A DNA stretch of 54,302 nt from Nitrospira sp. GTDB lineage: Bacteria > Nitrospirota > Nitrospiria > Nitrospirales > Nitrospiraceae. The stretch's first letter is position 1. Every line of letters starts with the position of its first letter. The notes beneath the pieces were generated by a model. That model was not told where the DNA came from. It saw nothing but the letters and a program-made list of their open reading frames with translations, and searched no databases. The translations under genes were made by a program, and so were the position numbers. The stretch covers positions 1 through 54,302 of the forward strand of contig JANDJK010000006.1 in NCBI GenBank assembly GCA_024330925.1. Reading direction: 5' to 3'. Below are positions 45,213-54,302 of the stretch, one piece after another.

Positions 45213-46937
45213 GTGTCTCACGGCATTGTCCACGAGATGGTCTCCACTGCTTTGCTCAGTGCGCTGGATGAGGCTCGCAAGAGAGGCCGACTGAAAACAG
45301 AAAACTGGCCGCCTTTGACCCTTGAAACTCCCAAACGTCAGGAATGGGGAGAGTTAGCCACAACGGTGGCCATGGCCTTGGCGCCATCGGAACAAAAACC
45401 CCCGCAGGAGATCGCGGAAATTATTGCTGAACACCTTACTGCTACTGAGCAGCTCTTTGAACGGGTGGAAGTTGTCCGTCCCGGCTTTTTGAATCTGACG
45501 ATCAAACCCGCTTTGTGGCATGAGGTGTTGCGAGAAATTGATAGACGAGGCGCCTCCTATGGAAGGGCTGAGGTGGGGCGAGGACGCCGCGTGGTGGTTG
45601 AGTATGTCAGCGCCAATCCCACGGGACCCCTGCATGTGGGCCATGGACGAGGAGCGGCTGTTGGGCAAGCGATCGCCCGCTTACTTGAGGCGGTCGGCTA
45701 TGATGTGACCAGCGAGTACTACATTAACGATGCTGGTCGGCAAATGAAACTGTTGGGGGCGTCCGTCTATGCGCGCTATCAAGAATTGCGCGGACAACCG
45801 GTTGAGTTTCCAGAAGAGGGCTACCACGGCACCTACATCAGTGACATGGCAAGGCGTCTTAAGCCCGTGCTTGATCAAGAAGCAGAAGGAACGGACCGGG
45901 TCCAGCTCGAGGAGCAGTGTCGGGTGTTGGCGTATCGGGAGATCTTGGCGGCAATTCGTGACGACCTGTTCTCGTTTGGCATCGAATTTCAGTCGTGGTT
46001 TAGCGAGGAGTCATTGCTTCAATCTGGGGCGGTAGCGCAGGTTTTGGATGATTTGCGGAACCGCGGCCTTTTGTATGAGCAGGAGGGAGCCCTCTGGTTC
46101 CGCTCGACGGCGTTTGGCGATGAAAAGGACCGCGTTGTCAAGAAGCAGGACGGCGAGTACACCTATCTGGCGTCGGATATTGCCTATCATCGCGACAAGT
46201 TGCAACGTGGATACGATTTACTCATCGATGTCTGGGGAGCCGATCACCACGGCTACATTCCCCGGATGGAAGCTGTCATGCAGGCCTACGGCCATCCAAA
46301 GGAGCGATTACGAGTCGTCCTGGTTCAGCTTGTCCGCCTCTTGCGGGCCGGTGTCGAGGTGAAAATGTCAAAACGGACCGGCTCGTTTATCACGTTGCGC
46401 GAAGTTATCGACGAGGTAGGGGCTGATGCTGCGAAGTTCTTTTTTCTCATGCGAGATTCGCGGACTCATTTGGATTTTGATCTGGAATTGGCCAAACAAC
46501 GATCGGCGGATAACCCAGTATATTATGTCCAATATGCCCATGCCCGCATCGCCAGTCTCTGGCGAACGGCAGCTACGAGAAGGATTGAATGGGCTAGGCC
46601 AAGGGAAGCGAATCTGGCGCTGTTGACTGATCCGGATGAACTGGAGTTGATCCGAAAACTCTCTGTGTATCCAGATGTGTTGCAGACCAGCGCCTTGACC
46701 TTCGAACCTCATCGCGTCACCTACTATCTGCAACAGCTTGCGGCGCTTGTGCATACCTTTTACAACAAACATCGGGTTCTTCCTCCTCCAGGCGGTCAGG
46801 GATCCAATGCGGTGGATGCCAGGGAAGAACTGACGTCTGAGCGAACAGTCGCGCGCTTGGCCCTTCTGGGGGCTGTTCAACAGGTGATTCGGAACGGATT
46901 AACGGTGCTGGGAATTTCCGCCCCGGACCATATGTAG
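45213..46937 (+). CDS. argS: Arginyl-tRNA synthetase
   Basis: 574 residues, usual length. The class I HIGH motif appears as HVGHGRG in NPTGPLHVGHGRGAAVG (about 132-140), and the KMSKS-like loop as VKMSKRTGS near 385. The C-terminal anticodon domain (YVQYAHARIASLW onwards) is complete. It charges tRNA-Arg. The start is GTG 45213 with AGGAG upstream. It follows the GT9 gene by 11 bases, so these genes are probably one transcript. Confidence 0.97.
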   Translation: MSHGIVHEMVSTALLSALDEARKRGRLKTENWPPLTLETPKRQEWGELATTVAMALAPSEQKPPQEIAEIIAEHLTATEQLFERVEVVRPGFLNLTIKPALWHEVLREIDRRGASYGRAEVGRGRRVVVEYVSANPTGPLHVGHGRGAAVGQAIARLLEAVGYDVTSEYYINDAGRQMKLLGASVYARYQELRGQPVEFPEEGYHGTYISDMARRLKPVLDQEAEGTDRVQLEEQCRVLAYREILAAIRDDLFSFGIEFQSWFSEESLLQSGAVAQVLDDLRNRGLLYEQEGALWFRSTAFGDEKDRVVKKQDGEYTYLASDIAYHRDKLQRGYDLLIDVWGADHHGYIPRMEAVMQAYGHPKERLRVVLVQLVRLLRAGVEVKMSKRTGSFITLREVIDEVGADAAKFFFLMRDSRTHLDFDLELAKQRSADNPVYYVQYAHARIASLWRTAATRRIEWARPREANLALLTDPDELELIRKLSVYPDVLQTSALTFEPHRVTYYLQQLAALVHTFYNKHRVLPPPGGQGSNAVDAREELTSERTVARLALLGAVQQVIRNGLTVLGISAPDHM

Positions 46938-46954
46938 AGCGAAAGAGCGCGGCG

Positions 46955-48067
46955 ATGGTTCACTATCTGGTCCGACATCGTGATCGACAGTCCAAGGCCC
47001 GAGTGGGGCAGTTACGTACCAATCGTGCTGTCATCGACACGCCAGCCTTCATGCCGGTTGGCTCATTGGGACCGGTCAAGGGACTGGAGCCGGACGACTT
47101 GCAGATGATGGGATTCCGGCTTCTCCTGAACAATGCCTATCATCTCTACCTCCGTCCCGGCCATAAACTTGTGGCGGAACTGGGTGGGCTACATGCCTTT
47201 ACTGGATGGCCTGGCGCGATTTTGACCGACAGTGGCGGGTTCCAGATTTTTAGTTTGGCCAAACTTTGTACGGTCACGGACGACGGTGTACTCTTCCAGT
47301 CTCATCTCGATGGGGCCAGCCATTTCATCACGCCAGAATTGGCTATGGACATTCAAGAATCGTTGGGAGCCGACATCGTTATGGCGTTTGATCAGTGTGT
47401 CGCGTTGCCTGCAAGCCGAGAATGTGTTGAGGATGCTGCCCGTCGAACCAAGCTGTGGGCAGCCCGTTGCTTGGCCAGTCGGCGAAGAAGCGACCAGCTT
47501 CTGTTTGGGATTGTCCAAGGGGGGCTCGACTTGGATGTGCGTGTTCGGGCCGCGAGAGAGTTGACGGCTATGGGGTTCGATGGCTATGCCGTAGGAGGAT
47601 TGTCGGTCGGAGAAAGTAAGACCGACATGTATGCGGTGCTTGATGTCACGGTGCCTGAACTGCCGGAGGAAAAGCCCAGATACCTTATGGGAGTTGGACA
47701 TCCCGAAGATTTGGTTGAGGGAGTCGCTCGGGGGATCGATCTTTTCGACTGTGTAGTGCCATCGCGGCATGGACGAACCGGGTCGTTGTTGACGGCAACG
47801 GGACGAGTAGTCATTAAACAAGCCCAGTATGCACGAGACGAGCGGCCGATCGATCCCACGTGCAGTTGTCCAGTCTGTCGGCGATATTCGAGAGCCTATC
47901 TCCATCATTTGTTTTTAGTAAAAGAAATGTTGGCAGCACGGCTCAACACGTTTCATAACCTGTGGTACGTGTCAGACTTGATGCGCCGGATACGGGCGGC
48001 TATCGAACAAGGAACGTTCTTGGAGTTTCGGGAGGCTTTTTATCGCGCGCAAGCCGGCACGGTATAG
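46955..48067 (+). CDS. tgt: tRNA-guanine transglycosylase (queuine/preQ1 insertion)
   Basis: 370 residues. ILTDSGGFQIFSL has the general-base Asp near residue 90, and GIDLFDCVVPSRHGR has the nucleophilic Asp near 265. The zinc site is CSCPVCRRYSRAYLHH. It exchanges guanine-34 for preQ1 in tRNAs of Asp, Asn, His and Tyr. It begins 17 bases after argS and is followed by yajC-secD-secF, a gene order conserved in many bacteria. Confidence 0.97.
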   Translation: MVHYLVRHRDRQSKARVGQLRTNRAVIDTPAFMPVGSLGPVKGLEPDDLQMMGFRLLLNNAYHLYLRPGHKLVAELGGLHAFTGWPGAILTDSGGFQIFSLAKLCTVTDDGVLFQSHLDGASHFITPELAMDIQESLGADIVMAFDQCVALPASRECVEDAARRTKLWAARCLASRRRSDQLLFGIVQGGLDLDVRVRAARELTAMGFDGYAVGGLSVGESKTDMYAVLDVTVPELPEEKPRYLMGVGHPEDLVEGVARGIDLFDCVVPSRHGRTGSLLTATGRVVIKQAQYARDERPIDPTCSCPVCRRYSRAYLHHLFLVKEMLAARLNTFHNLWYVSDLMRRIRAAIEQGTFLEFREAFYRAQAGTV

Positions 48068-48161
48068 GCCGTTGCTGATGTCCGTGGATGGCTGGTCGCG
48101 GCTCCGGAAGACAGGGAATGAAGACATTTCCAGTAGGCCAAGAAAGGGGAGATTATCTATT

Positions 48162-48509
48162 ATGCTGATGGAAACTATGGCATGGGCCCAAGGAACGGGA
48201 GCGAACGGAACGGGGCCCGCGGGCCAGGGACCCAGCGGTCTGCTCTCACTCGTCCCGTTCATTCTAATTTTCCTCATCTTTTATTTCTTACTGATCCGAC
48301 CACAGCAAAAAAAGCAAAAAGAACAAAAAGCACTCATCGACGCGCTCAAGAAAGGTGACAAGGTTGTGACGACGTCTGGTATCTGGGGAACGGTTACAAA
48401 TCTGGGCAAACATACCGTCACGCTCCAAATAGCCGACAATACGAAAATCAAGATCCAGCGGGATTCCATTGCACGGCTGCGTGGGGAGGATGACGAGAAA
48501 GAATCGTAG
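48162..48509 (+). CDS. yajC: Preprotein translocase subunit YajC
   Basis: 115 residues. A membrane helix (about 29-47, LVPFILIFLIFYFLLIRPQQ) is followed by the family motif RPQQKKQKEQKALIDALKKG and GDKVVTTSGIWG. It is the small accessory protein of the SecDF complex. ATG 48162 has GGGGAG a little upstream; the frame extends 5' without support. It lies just before secD. Confidence 0.93.
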   Translation: MLMETMAWAQGTGANGTGPAGQGPSGLLSLVPFILIFLIFYFLLIRPQQKKQKEQKALIDALKKGDKVVTTSGIWGTVTNLGKHTVTLQIADNTKIKIQRDSIARLRGEDDEKES

Positions 48510-48532
48510 GCAACAAAGGGGTTCGAGGTACG

Positions 48533-50179
48533 ATGAAGAAGGTCGGAGGACGATTGGGGGTATTGGCGCTGGTTATCGTAACGTCGGTGGTGTGTTCGCT
48601 GCCGTCATACCAGCCACTGTATCAGACGTTGCCCTTGTGGATGAAGGCTATTTTACCGGACAGGGGCATTGCGTTGGGCTTGGACCTTCAGGGCGGCATC
48701 CATTTGGTTATGGAGGTCGACGAGGATCGAGCGGTGGAAATCGTGGTCGATCGGACGGTGATGTCGCTGCAGGACTTGCTAGCTGAGAAGAACATTGCCG
48801 TTGAGTCGGTTAAGCGGACCGGTGCTGAACAGATCACGATCAAATTGAACGACGAGGGGATGAAAACCGCGATCCAGAAGTTGATCGACGAGTTCCCGTC
48901 GTTTGTGGAGGACGAATCCGCTGGCACACCCACCTCGGTCGTGTGGAACTTGCGCGACACGGAAAGCAAACGCATCAAGGATTCGGCCATCAATCAAGCG
49001 TTGGAAACCATTCGCAACCGCATCGACCAGTTTGGCGTGACCGAACCAATTGTCCAGCGGCAGGGATTAAAACAGATCGTTGTGCAGTTGCCGGGCATCA
49101 AAGAACCGAAACGGGCGAAGGATTTAATCAAAGAGACTGCCTTGCTCGAGTTCAAGATGTTGGACGAAGACAACCAGATGAAGCTGGATCTGCCCGCTAG
49201 AATCCCCAAGGATAAGGAAGAAGACTTCCTCCGAGAGTTTCAGGACAAAATTCCGGAGGGGGATGAAATTTTGTTCGAACGCACCGTGGATAAGGAAACG
49301 GGACGCGAATACCGCATTCCCTACTTGGTCAAGAAGCGGGTGATGCTCACCGGAGATGTGCTGAGTGACGCACGGGTAGCAATTGGGCAATTCAACGATC
49401 CCTACGTTTCAATCACCTTTGATTCCAAAGGGGGGAAGGAATTTGAGCGAATCACGGCGGAGAACATCAAAAAACGAATGGCCATCGTGCTTGATAATAC
49501 GATCTATTCGGCACCTGTCATTCAGGAGCGGATCGCGGGAGGGCGCGCCCAGATCACCGGGACTTTCACCACGCAGGAGGCCAACGATCTGGCTATTGTG
49601 TTGCGGGCCGGTGCTTTGCCTGCTCCACTGAAGATTGTGCAAGACCTGACCGTTGGTCCATCGCTCGGGCAGGATTCGATCGATAAGGGCATCAGGGCGA
49701 CATTGATCGCGGGTGCGATGGTCATCCTGTTCATGATTGTGTATTACCGGCTTTCCGGCGCGATCGCTGACTTTGCGCTGATTTTGAACCTGGTGTGTCT
49801 CGTGGGTGCGCTGTCTGCCTTAAACGCGACGCTGACGTTGCCAGGCATCGCCGGGATTGTACTCACGATCGGAATGGGGGTGGATTCAAACGTCTTGATC
49901 TTCGAACGCATTCGAGAAGAGCTGCGGAATGGCAAGGCGGTGCGGACTGCGATCGATGCCGGTTATGATAAAGCGTTGCTCACGATTATCGATTCGCACG
50001 TGACGACCTTAATCACCGGCGTGGCGCTCTTTTTGTTTGGAACTGGGCCAATCAAAGGATTTGCGGTTACCTTGTGTCTGGGGATTGCGATCAATCTGTT
50101 CACGGCGCTGGTCGGCACCAAGGTGATTTTTGACCTGTGGTATAGGAACCAACCCAGAGCACAAACGTTGAGTATCTGA
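48533..50179 (+). CDS. secD: Protein translocase subunit SecD
   Basis: 548 residues. One N-terminal helix is followed by GLDLQGGIHLVMEVD, the large periplasmic P1 domain, then RAGALPAPLKIVQDLTVGPS, which leads to five membrane helices. It uses the proton gradient to pull exported proteins from the Sec channel together with SecF. It is 23 bases after yajC. Confidence 0.97.
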   Translation: MKKVGGRLGVLALVIVTSVVCSLPSYQPLYQTLPLWMKAILPDRGIALGLDLQGGIHLVMEVDEDRAVEIVVDRTVMSLQDLLAEKNIAVESVKRTGAEQITIKLNDEGMKTAIQKLIDEFPSFVEDESAGTPTSVVWNLRDTESKRIKDSAINQALETIRNRIDQFGVTEPIVQRQGLKQIVVQLPGIKEPKRAKDLIKETALLEFKMLDEDNQMKLDLPARIPKDKEEDFLREFQDKIPEGDEILFERTVDKETGREYRIPYLVKKRVMLTGDVLSDARVAIGQFNDPYVSITFDSKGGKEFERITAENIKKRMAIVLDNTIYSAPVIQERIAGGRAQITGTFTTQEANDLAIVLRAGALPAPLKIVQDLTVGPSLGQDSIDKGIRATLIAGAMVILFMIVYYRLSGAIADFALILNLVCLVGALSALNATLTLPGIAGIVLTIGMGVDSNVLIFERIREELRNGKAVRTAIDAGYDKALLTIIDSHVTTLITGVALFLFGTGPIKGFAVTLCLGIAINLFTALVGTKVIFDLWYRNQPRAQTLSI

Positions 50180-50245
50180 TACGAGAAATGAAAGAGGCAG
50201 AGGCAGGAATCACGGTTTGAGAGGGCCATCTGCCAAGGAGCAAGC

Positions 50246-51163
50246 ATGTTGGAGATCGTAGGCAAGACCAACATCGATTTTATGGGCAAGCGTACCATCA
50301 CCTTTGCGGTGTCAGGGTTTTTGGTTGTGTTGGGGTTGGTGGCTGTGGTCCAGATTGCACGCGGAGCAGCCAATCTCGGCATCGATTTCGCCGGAGGTAC
50401 GGCGGTGCAGTTAAAATTTGAGCAACCGATCCGCATCGATGAAGCGAGAAAAGCATTAGAGTCTAACGGCTTGGGGAATGCCGACTTGCAGGAGTTTGGG
50501 CAGGATAACAAATTGCTCATTCGGGTGAAAACCTCGACCACCATCGAGGAGAAAATTGCCGAACAAATCGTTGCTGCGTTTTCCAAGGAGTTTCCCACCA
50601 ACTCGTTTGTGGTTGATTCCACAACCGAAATTGGGCCCACAATCGGGAAAAAGCTCCAAGAAGATGCCTTGATCGCAATTCTCATTTCTTTCGTTGGTAT
50701 CATTCTGTATATCGCGGCTCGGTTCGAGCTGCGGTTTGGTGTAGCGGCTGCTCTAGCGACCTTTCACGACGTGTTAGCAGTGCTGGGGGTGTTTTATGTA
50801 TTGGACAAAGAGATTACTCTACTCATTGTCACAGCGCTGCTGACGTTAGCCGGCTATTCACTGACTGACACCGTTGTCGTCTTCGATCGTATCCGCGAGA
50901 ATCTCAAAGTCCGGCGACGAGAGAGCGAGGAGGTGATGATCAACAACGCCATCAATCAGGTCTTGAGTCGTACCATCGTTACGAGTCTGACGGTGATTTT
51001 GGTGTTGATCCCTCTGACAGTCGCCGGGGGTGAAGTGTTGCATGACTTTTCGTTAGCCCTGCTCTGGGGCGTTATCTGTGGTACCTACTCGTCTGTTTTT
51101 GTGGCGAGCCCGCTGGTCTTACTATGGCCTAGTAAATCAGGCCGGCTCTTGAAACGGGTCTGA
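50246..51163 (+). CDS. secF: Protein translocase subunit SecF
   Basis: 305 residues. It has GIDFAGGTAVQLKF in the N-terminal domain and six membrane helices with the family blocks DTVVVFDRIRENL and SRTIVTSLTVILVLIPL. It works with SecD. AAGGAG lies before the ATG. It lies 66 bases after secD. No terminator is seen in the following 100 bases. Confidence 0.97.
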   Translation: MLEIVGKTNIDFMGKRTITFAVSGFLVVLGLVAVVQIARGAANLGIDFAGGTAVQLKFEQPIRIDEARKALESNGLGNADLQEFGQDNKLLIRVKTSTTIEEKIAEQIVAAFSKEFPTNSFVVDSTTEIGPTIGKKLQEDALIAILISFVGIILYIAARFELRFGVAAALATFHDVLAVLGVFYVLDKEITLLIVTALLTLAGYSLTDTVVVFDRIRENLKVRRRESEEVMINNAINQVLSRTIVTSLTVILVLIPLTVAGGEVLHDFSLALLWGVICGTYSSVFVASPLVLLWPSKSGRLLKRV

Positions 51164-51271
51164 GTCGGGTGGTGGAATAAGACCATTGGCTTCCAAGAGG
51201 GATGAGTGTGCCATCATTCCAGATGAACGGCGACACTACGGGACACCTCCTCAAAACATGACGCGGCAGGT

Positions 51272-54200
51272 ATGACTCTCCGGGGTCCGTTTCACAGTCT
51301 CCAGCGCAAGATCATCGCGGCGATCGTGCTGGTTGGTCTCTTGCCCATCACGTTGTTTTTCATCTTGCTCTACTTTGAAGAACGCCGGGCTCTACGCGAG
51401 GCCACAGGAGCAAATTTCAAGGAAGCTGCTGTCGAGGCAGCCCGGCGGATCGAAATGCAGATGACCCGCAGTATCAATGAGGCGCAGCAGCTTGCCACCA
51501 TGCCGTTTCTCCGTGCTGCCGTGTCAGAGGCCAATCGAACCTATGAAGGCAAGGCCCCGCAAGCCATCGAAGCCATGATCAAGGATTGGCAACGGCGGTG
51601 GGGAGAACGGAATTCACGTAACGAGTTTCCACTATTCGTGAATCGAATTACGACGAACTCCTTGATTCGCTGGCACGAGATTCGGAAAGCTGATTACGTT
51701 GGTATTCTGGTGACAGATGAGCAAGGGGCGTTAGTGGTCAGCTCCATTCCTCAAGTGGAATACTGGTATAAGCACACGGCCTGGTGGCGTGCAGTGGTGC
51801 AGGAGCAGATGGTGCAGCCCTTCGTGGGAGCAGTCGCGTTCGACCCTGCTCTTGGGATGCATGTTGTGGCTGTTGCGGCGCCGATCTGGGACGAAGTACG
51901 AAAGAAAGCCATTGGTGCGGTGACCATTTTACTTCGTCGCGACACCATCTTTCATGCGATCTCCCAGGTCTCGCTCGGTGCTACAGGACATGCCATGTTG
52001 GTCAGCTCAGATGGCACGGTGGTTCTGTGTCCGGTCATGGCGCCGGAGGCTCACACGATCAATCCAGAGGTCATCGACTTGCTGGAGACATTGAAGGCCG
52101 GATGGGCTTCAGTTGACGACGATTCGCATGGAAGCAGAGGCGGTATGATCGGCTATGCGCCAGTCCGTTTTGCCGACAAGCTCGCTGGGGGCAGTCTTGA
52201 CGGTCGACAGTGGCTAGTCGTTGTGCGGCAAGATCCGCGGGAAATCTTTGCCCCCCTCGATGAATTGATGACCAAGATCCTTTTGTTCGGCGGAACGGTG
52301 TTGGCCGTGCTCGGCGGAATCGGAGTGGTGATGGCGGGGCGCATCGCCGGCCCGATCAAACTGCTGCAGGAAGGGGCCCAAGAGATCGGGAACGGACGAC
52401 TAGACCGTCGGCTTGATCTTAAAACCGGCGATGAAATTGAACAGCTGGCTCACGCCTTCAATCAGATGGCTGCTAACTTACAGCAATCGTTTGGGCAAAT
52501 CGAACAGCAAATGGCGGCGGTGAAACAACTGGAGGAGCGGTATCGCGACTTGATCGAACATTCGCCGGAGATGATTTACCAGATGGATCGCGAGGGACGG
52601 TTTGTCCACGTGAATAAAACCGGACTCGACAAGTTGGGCTATACCTTGGACGATATGCTGGCGCTTCGACTGTGGGAAATAGTACCGACAGGAGAAGCCC
52701 CGCAGGTGCTGCATTTTCTTGAGCAACTGGTCGTGCAGGGACAGGGGTGCATGGAAACCGTGCTGGTGGCGAAGGACGGGCGAACCATCGATGTTGAAAT
52801 TCATGCCACCGCATTGCTCGATCATGTGCGTGGGGAGTTGATTTATTCCCGTGCCTTCGTTCGTGATGTAACAGAACGGCGTCGGCTGGAGCAGGAATTA
52901 CATCGCTACACGGCGGGCCTCGAACAAGCTGTCACGGAGCGGACCAGGCAGTTAGCCGCGTCACAAGCGCGGTACAAGGCCCTCTTCGACTTAGTGGCTG
53001 ACTCAGTGTTCATGGTCGACGCTTGTGGAACGATCGCTGCCGTCAATAAACGCGAAGAGCTGGTTCTCGGTTATACCGAAGCCTCCGTTCTCGGGCGGAA
53101 CATTCTGGAACTCATAGAAGAGCAACACCGCCACGAATTCAGAGAGTGGCTGGCGGAGGTTGGCCGTGGTTATCAGCCGCCCATGACCAGGGAACTGACC
53201 ATCCTCCACAGCGATGGTCATCAGGTGCCGGTTGAGGTGAATCTGATCGGGGCCAGTGATGCGGATCATGAACTCATCATGGTGCAGATGCGGAACATCA
53301 CGGATCGAAAAAAACTCGAGCGGCAGTTGCAGTCGTATCGGGAAGACCTCGAGTTCAAGGTGAGAGAACGAACAAGGGAAATCGAGGAGACGAAACAATA
53401 CTTAGAAAACTTACTAGAAAACGCCAACGACGTCATCTACACGCTTGATACGGAACAGCGGTTTACTTACGTCAACAGCAAGGTCAGTGCCTGGGGGTAT
53501 CGCAAGGACGATCTGTTGGGCCGTCCCTATCTCTCGTTGCTCTCGCGACGTCATCGCGGCCGCCGCCTCAAAGCCGTTTTAGATATCGGGGCCAAACAGG
53601 TCTATGAAGTAGAAATTATGACTAAGCGAGGCGAGATCCGCACGGCGATGATCAGTGTCTCTCCTCTCCAAGGCGCTGAGGGGCGGATTCTCGGCGTGCT
53701 GGGGATTGCCCGGGACATGACGGAGACAAAAAAGTTGGAGCAACAGATCCGCAACGCCGAAAAATTGGCGTCTATCGGAAAACTGGCGGCTGGTGTGGCG
53801 CACGAAATCAACAATCCTCTCGGCGGCATCCTCAACTGTCTGTACAACTTGAGGAAAGGCGGTATTTCACCAGCCCGCCAAGAGGAGTATTGGGCCTCGA
53901 TGGAACATGGTGTGCGACGGGTGCAGAAGATCGTTCGACAGTTGTTGGATTTTTCGCAGCAGCACGAGCCGGAATTCAGTCCGGCCGACATCAACCAGAT
54001 TGTCGAGCGGGTGTTGACGCTGACCACCCATTTGTTTGCGCCCAACCGTATTGCACTCGAAACCGAGTTGGGGCTCGACTTGCCCAACGTGATGGTGGAC
54101 AGCCACATGATCGAACAGGTCTTGATGAATCTGATCTTGAACGCTGTCCAGGCGATGAAAAAAGGAGGGGTCTTGACAATCCGAACGTCGGTTGCCGAAG

Positions 54201-54302
54201 GAATTTGCCGTGTCGAGGTTCGTGATACCGGCTCCGGTATCCCCCCGTCCATTCTTCCCCGCGTGTTTGATCCGTTTTTCACGACCAAGGGCGAGGGCGA
54301 AG
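51272..54302 (+). CDS. Multi-PAS sensor histidine kinase, C-terminus cut by window
   Basis: The frame is open from ATG 51272 to the window end, about 1010 residues. Order: first membrane helix (14-36), a large periplasmic Cache-like sensor (about 40-330), a second helix (about 338-358), HAMP (GPIKLLQEGAQEIGNGRLDR), three PAS domains (about 430, 570 and 710) joined by coiled-coil stretches (LERQLQSYREDLEFKVRERT), then HisKA with the phospho-acceptor His844 in GVAHEINNPLGG. The ATPase N-box (MNLILNAVQAM) and G1 box (DTGSGIPP) are present; the G2 box begins at the edge. The ligand is unknown. The start has only a weak ribosome site. Confidence 0.9.
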   Translation, partial: MTLRGPFHSLQRKIIAAIVLVGLLPITLFFILLYFEERRALREATGANFKEAAVEAARRIEMQMTRSINEAQQLATMPFLRAAVSEANRTYEGKAPQAIEAMIKDWQRRWGERNSRNEFPLFVNRITTNSLIRWHEIRKADYVGILVTDEQGALVVSSIPQVEYWYKHTAWWRAVVQEQMVQPFVGAVAFDPALGMHVVAVAAPIWDEVRKKAIGAVTILLRRDTIFHAISQVSLGATGHAMLVSSDGTVVLCPVMAPEAHTINPEVIDLLETLKAGWASVDDDSHGSRGGMIGYAPVRFADKLAGGSLDGRQWLVVVRQDPREIFAPLDELMTKILLFGGTVLAVLGGIGVVMAGRIAGPIKLLQEGAQEIGNGRLDRRLDLKTGDEIEQLAHAFNQMAANLQQSFGQIEQQMAAVKQLEERYRDLIEHSPEMIYQMDREGRFVHVNKTGLDKLGYTLDDMLALRLWEIVPTGEAPQVLHFLEQLVVQGQGCMETVLVAKDGRTIDVEIHATALLDHVRGELIYSRAFVRDVTERRRLEQELHRYTAGLEQAVTERTRQLAASQARYKALFDLVADSVFMVDACGTIAAVNKREELVLGYTEASVLGRNILELIEEQHRHEFREWLAEVGRGYQPPMTRELTILHSDGHQVPVEVNLIGASDADHELIMVQMRNITDRKKLERQLQSYREDLEFKVRERTREIEETKQYLENLLENANDVIYTLDTEQRFTYVNSKVSAWGYRKDDLLGRPYLSLLSRRHRGRRLKAVLDIGAKQVYEVEIMTKRGEIRTAMISVSPLQGAEGRILGVLGIARDMTETKKLEQQIRNAEKLASIGKLAAGVAHEINNPLGGILNCLYNLRKGGISPARQEEYWASMEHGVRRVQKIVRQLLDFSQQHEPEFSPADINQIVERVLTLTTHLFAPNRIALETELGLDLPNVMVDSHMIEQVLMNLILNAVQAMKKGGVLTIRTSVAEGICRVEVRDTGSGIPPSILPRVFDPFFTTKGEGE

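Overview
The window almost certainly comes from a Nitrospira-type bacterium (phylum Nitrospirota, chemolithoautotrophic nitrite or ammonia oxidiser). The strongest reason is the block at about 29-43 kb. It holds two paralogous cytochrome bd-like oxidase genes, membrane-anchored c-type cytochromes and a dihaem cytochrome fused to an NxrC-like (ethylbenzene-dehydrogenase gamma type) haem domain. That combination is known from Nitrospira genomes. The rest is consistent: a moderately GC-rich genome, GltBD, GT9 and Sec genes of ordinary Gram-negative type, and MobA, which would serve molybdoenzymes such as nitrite oxidoreductase. The species assignment is inference.

Layout. 0-3.6 kb: a partial GH57 glycosidase, a VanZ-like protein and an AmgK/MurU-like kinase-nucleotidyltransferase pair. 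3.6-7.5 kb (minus strand): an NtrC-family regulator, a DUF1015 protein and a polyprenyl diphosphate synthase. 8.2-14.2 kb: gltB-gltD, glutamate synthase. 14.4-18.5 kb: small proteins, then a region of heavily frameshifted remnants (a Ycf46-like AAA ATPase and a coiled-coil exported protein). 18.5-26.7 kb: an exported protein, an MBL hydrolase, the pxpB-pxpA-pxpC 5-oxoprolinase operon, more exported proteins, a frameshifted bactofilin, a lipoprotein and a fatty-acid desaturase.

27-43.4 kb is the respiratory island: a cupredoxin-like exported protein, a methyltransferase, a DUF420 membrane protein, a double PCP_red-domain protein, a polytopic membrane protein, bd-like oxidase A, a DUF3047 protein, a glycine-rich membrane protein and two membrane-anchored SUMF1-domain proteins that lack the FGE active-site cysteines. 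A textbook sigma-70 promoter follows, then two tiny single-helix membrane proteins not annotated by length-limited ORF calling, bd-like oxidase B, two membrane-bound cytochromes c and the cytochrome c/NxrC-like fusion. A near-perfect intrinsic terminator closes the block. I read it as a quinol- or cytochrome-linked terminal oxidase system with its assembly factors. The small proteins, SUMF1 proteins and PCP_red protein are the least described parts.

43.5-51.2 kb is housekeeping: mobA, a GT9 glycosyltransferase, argS, tgt and yajC-secD-secF. The window ends inside a large multi-PAS sensor histidine kinase. No rRNA, tRNA, CRISPR array or insertion sequence was recognised. All family assignments were made by eye from motifs, with no database search.
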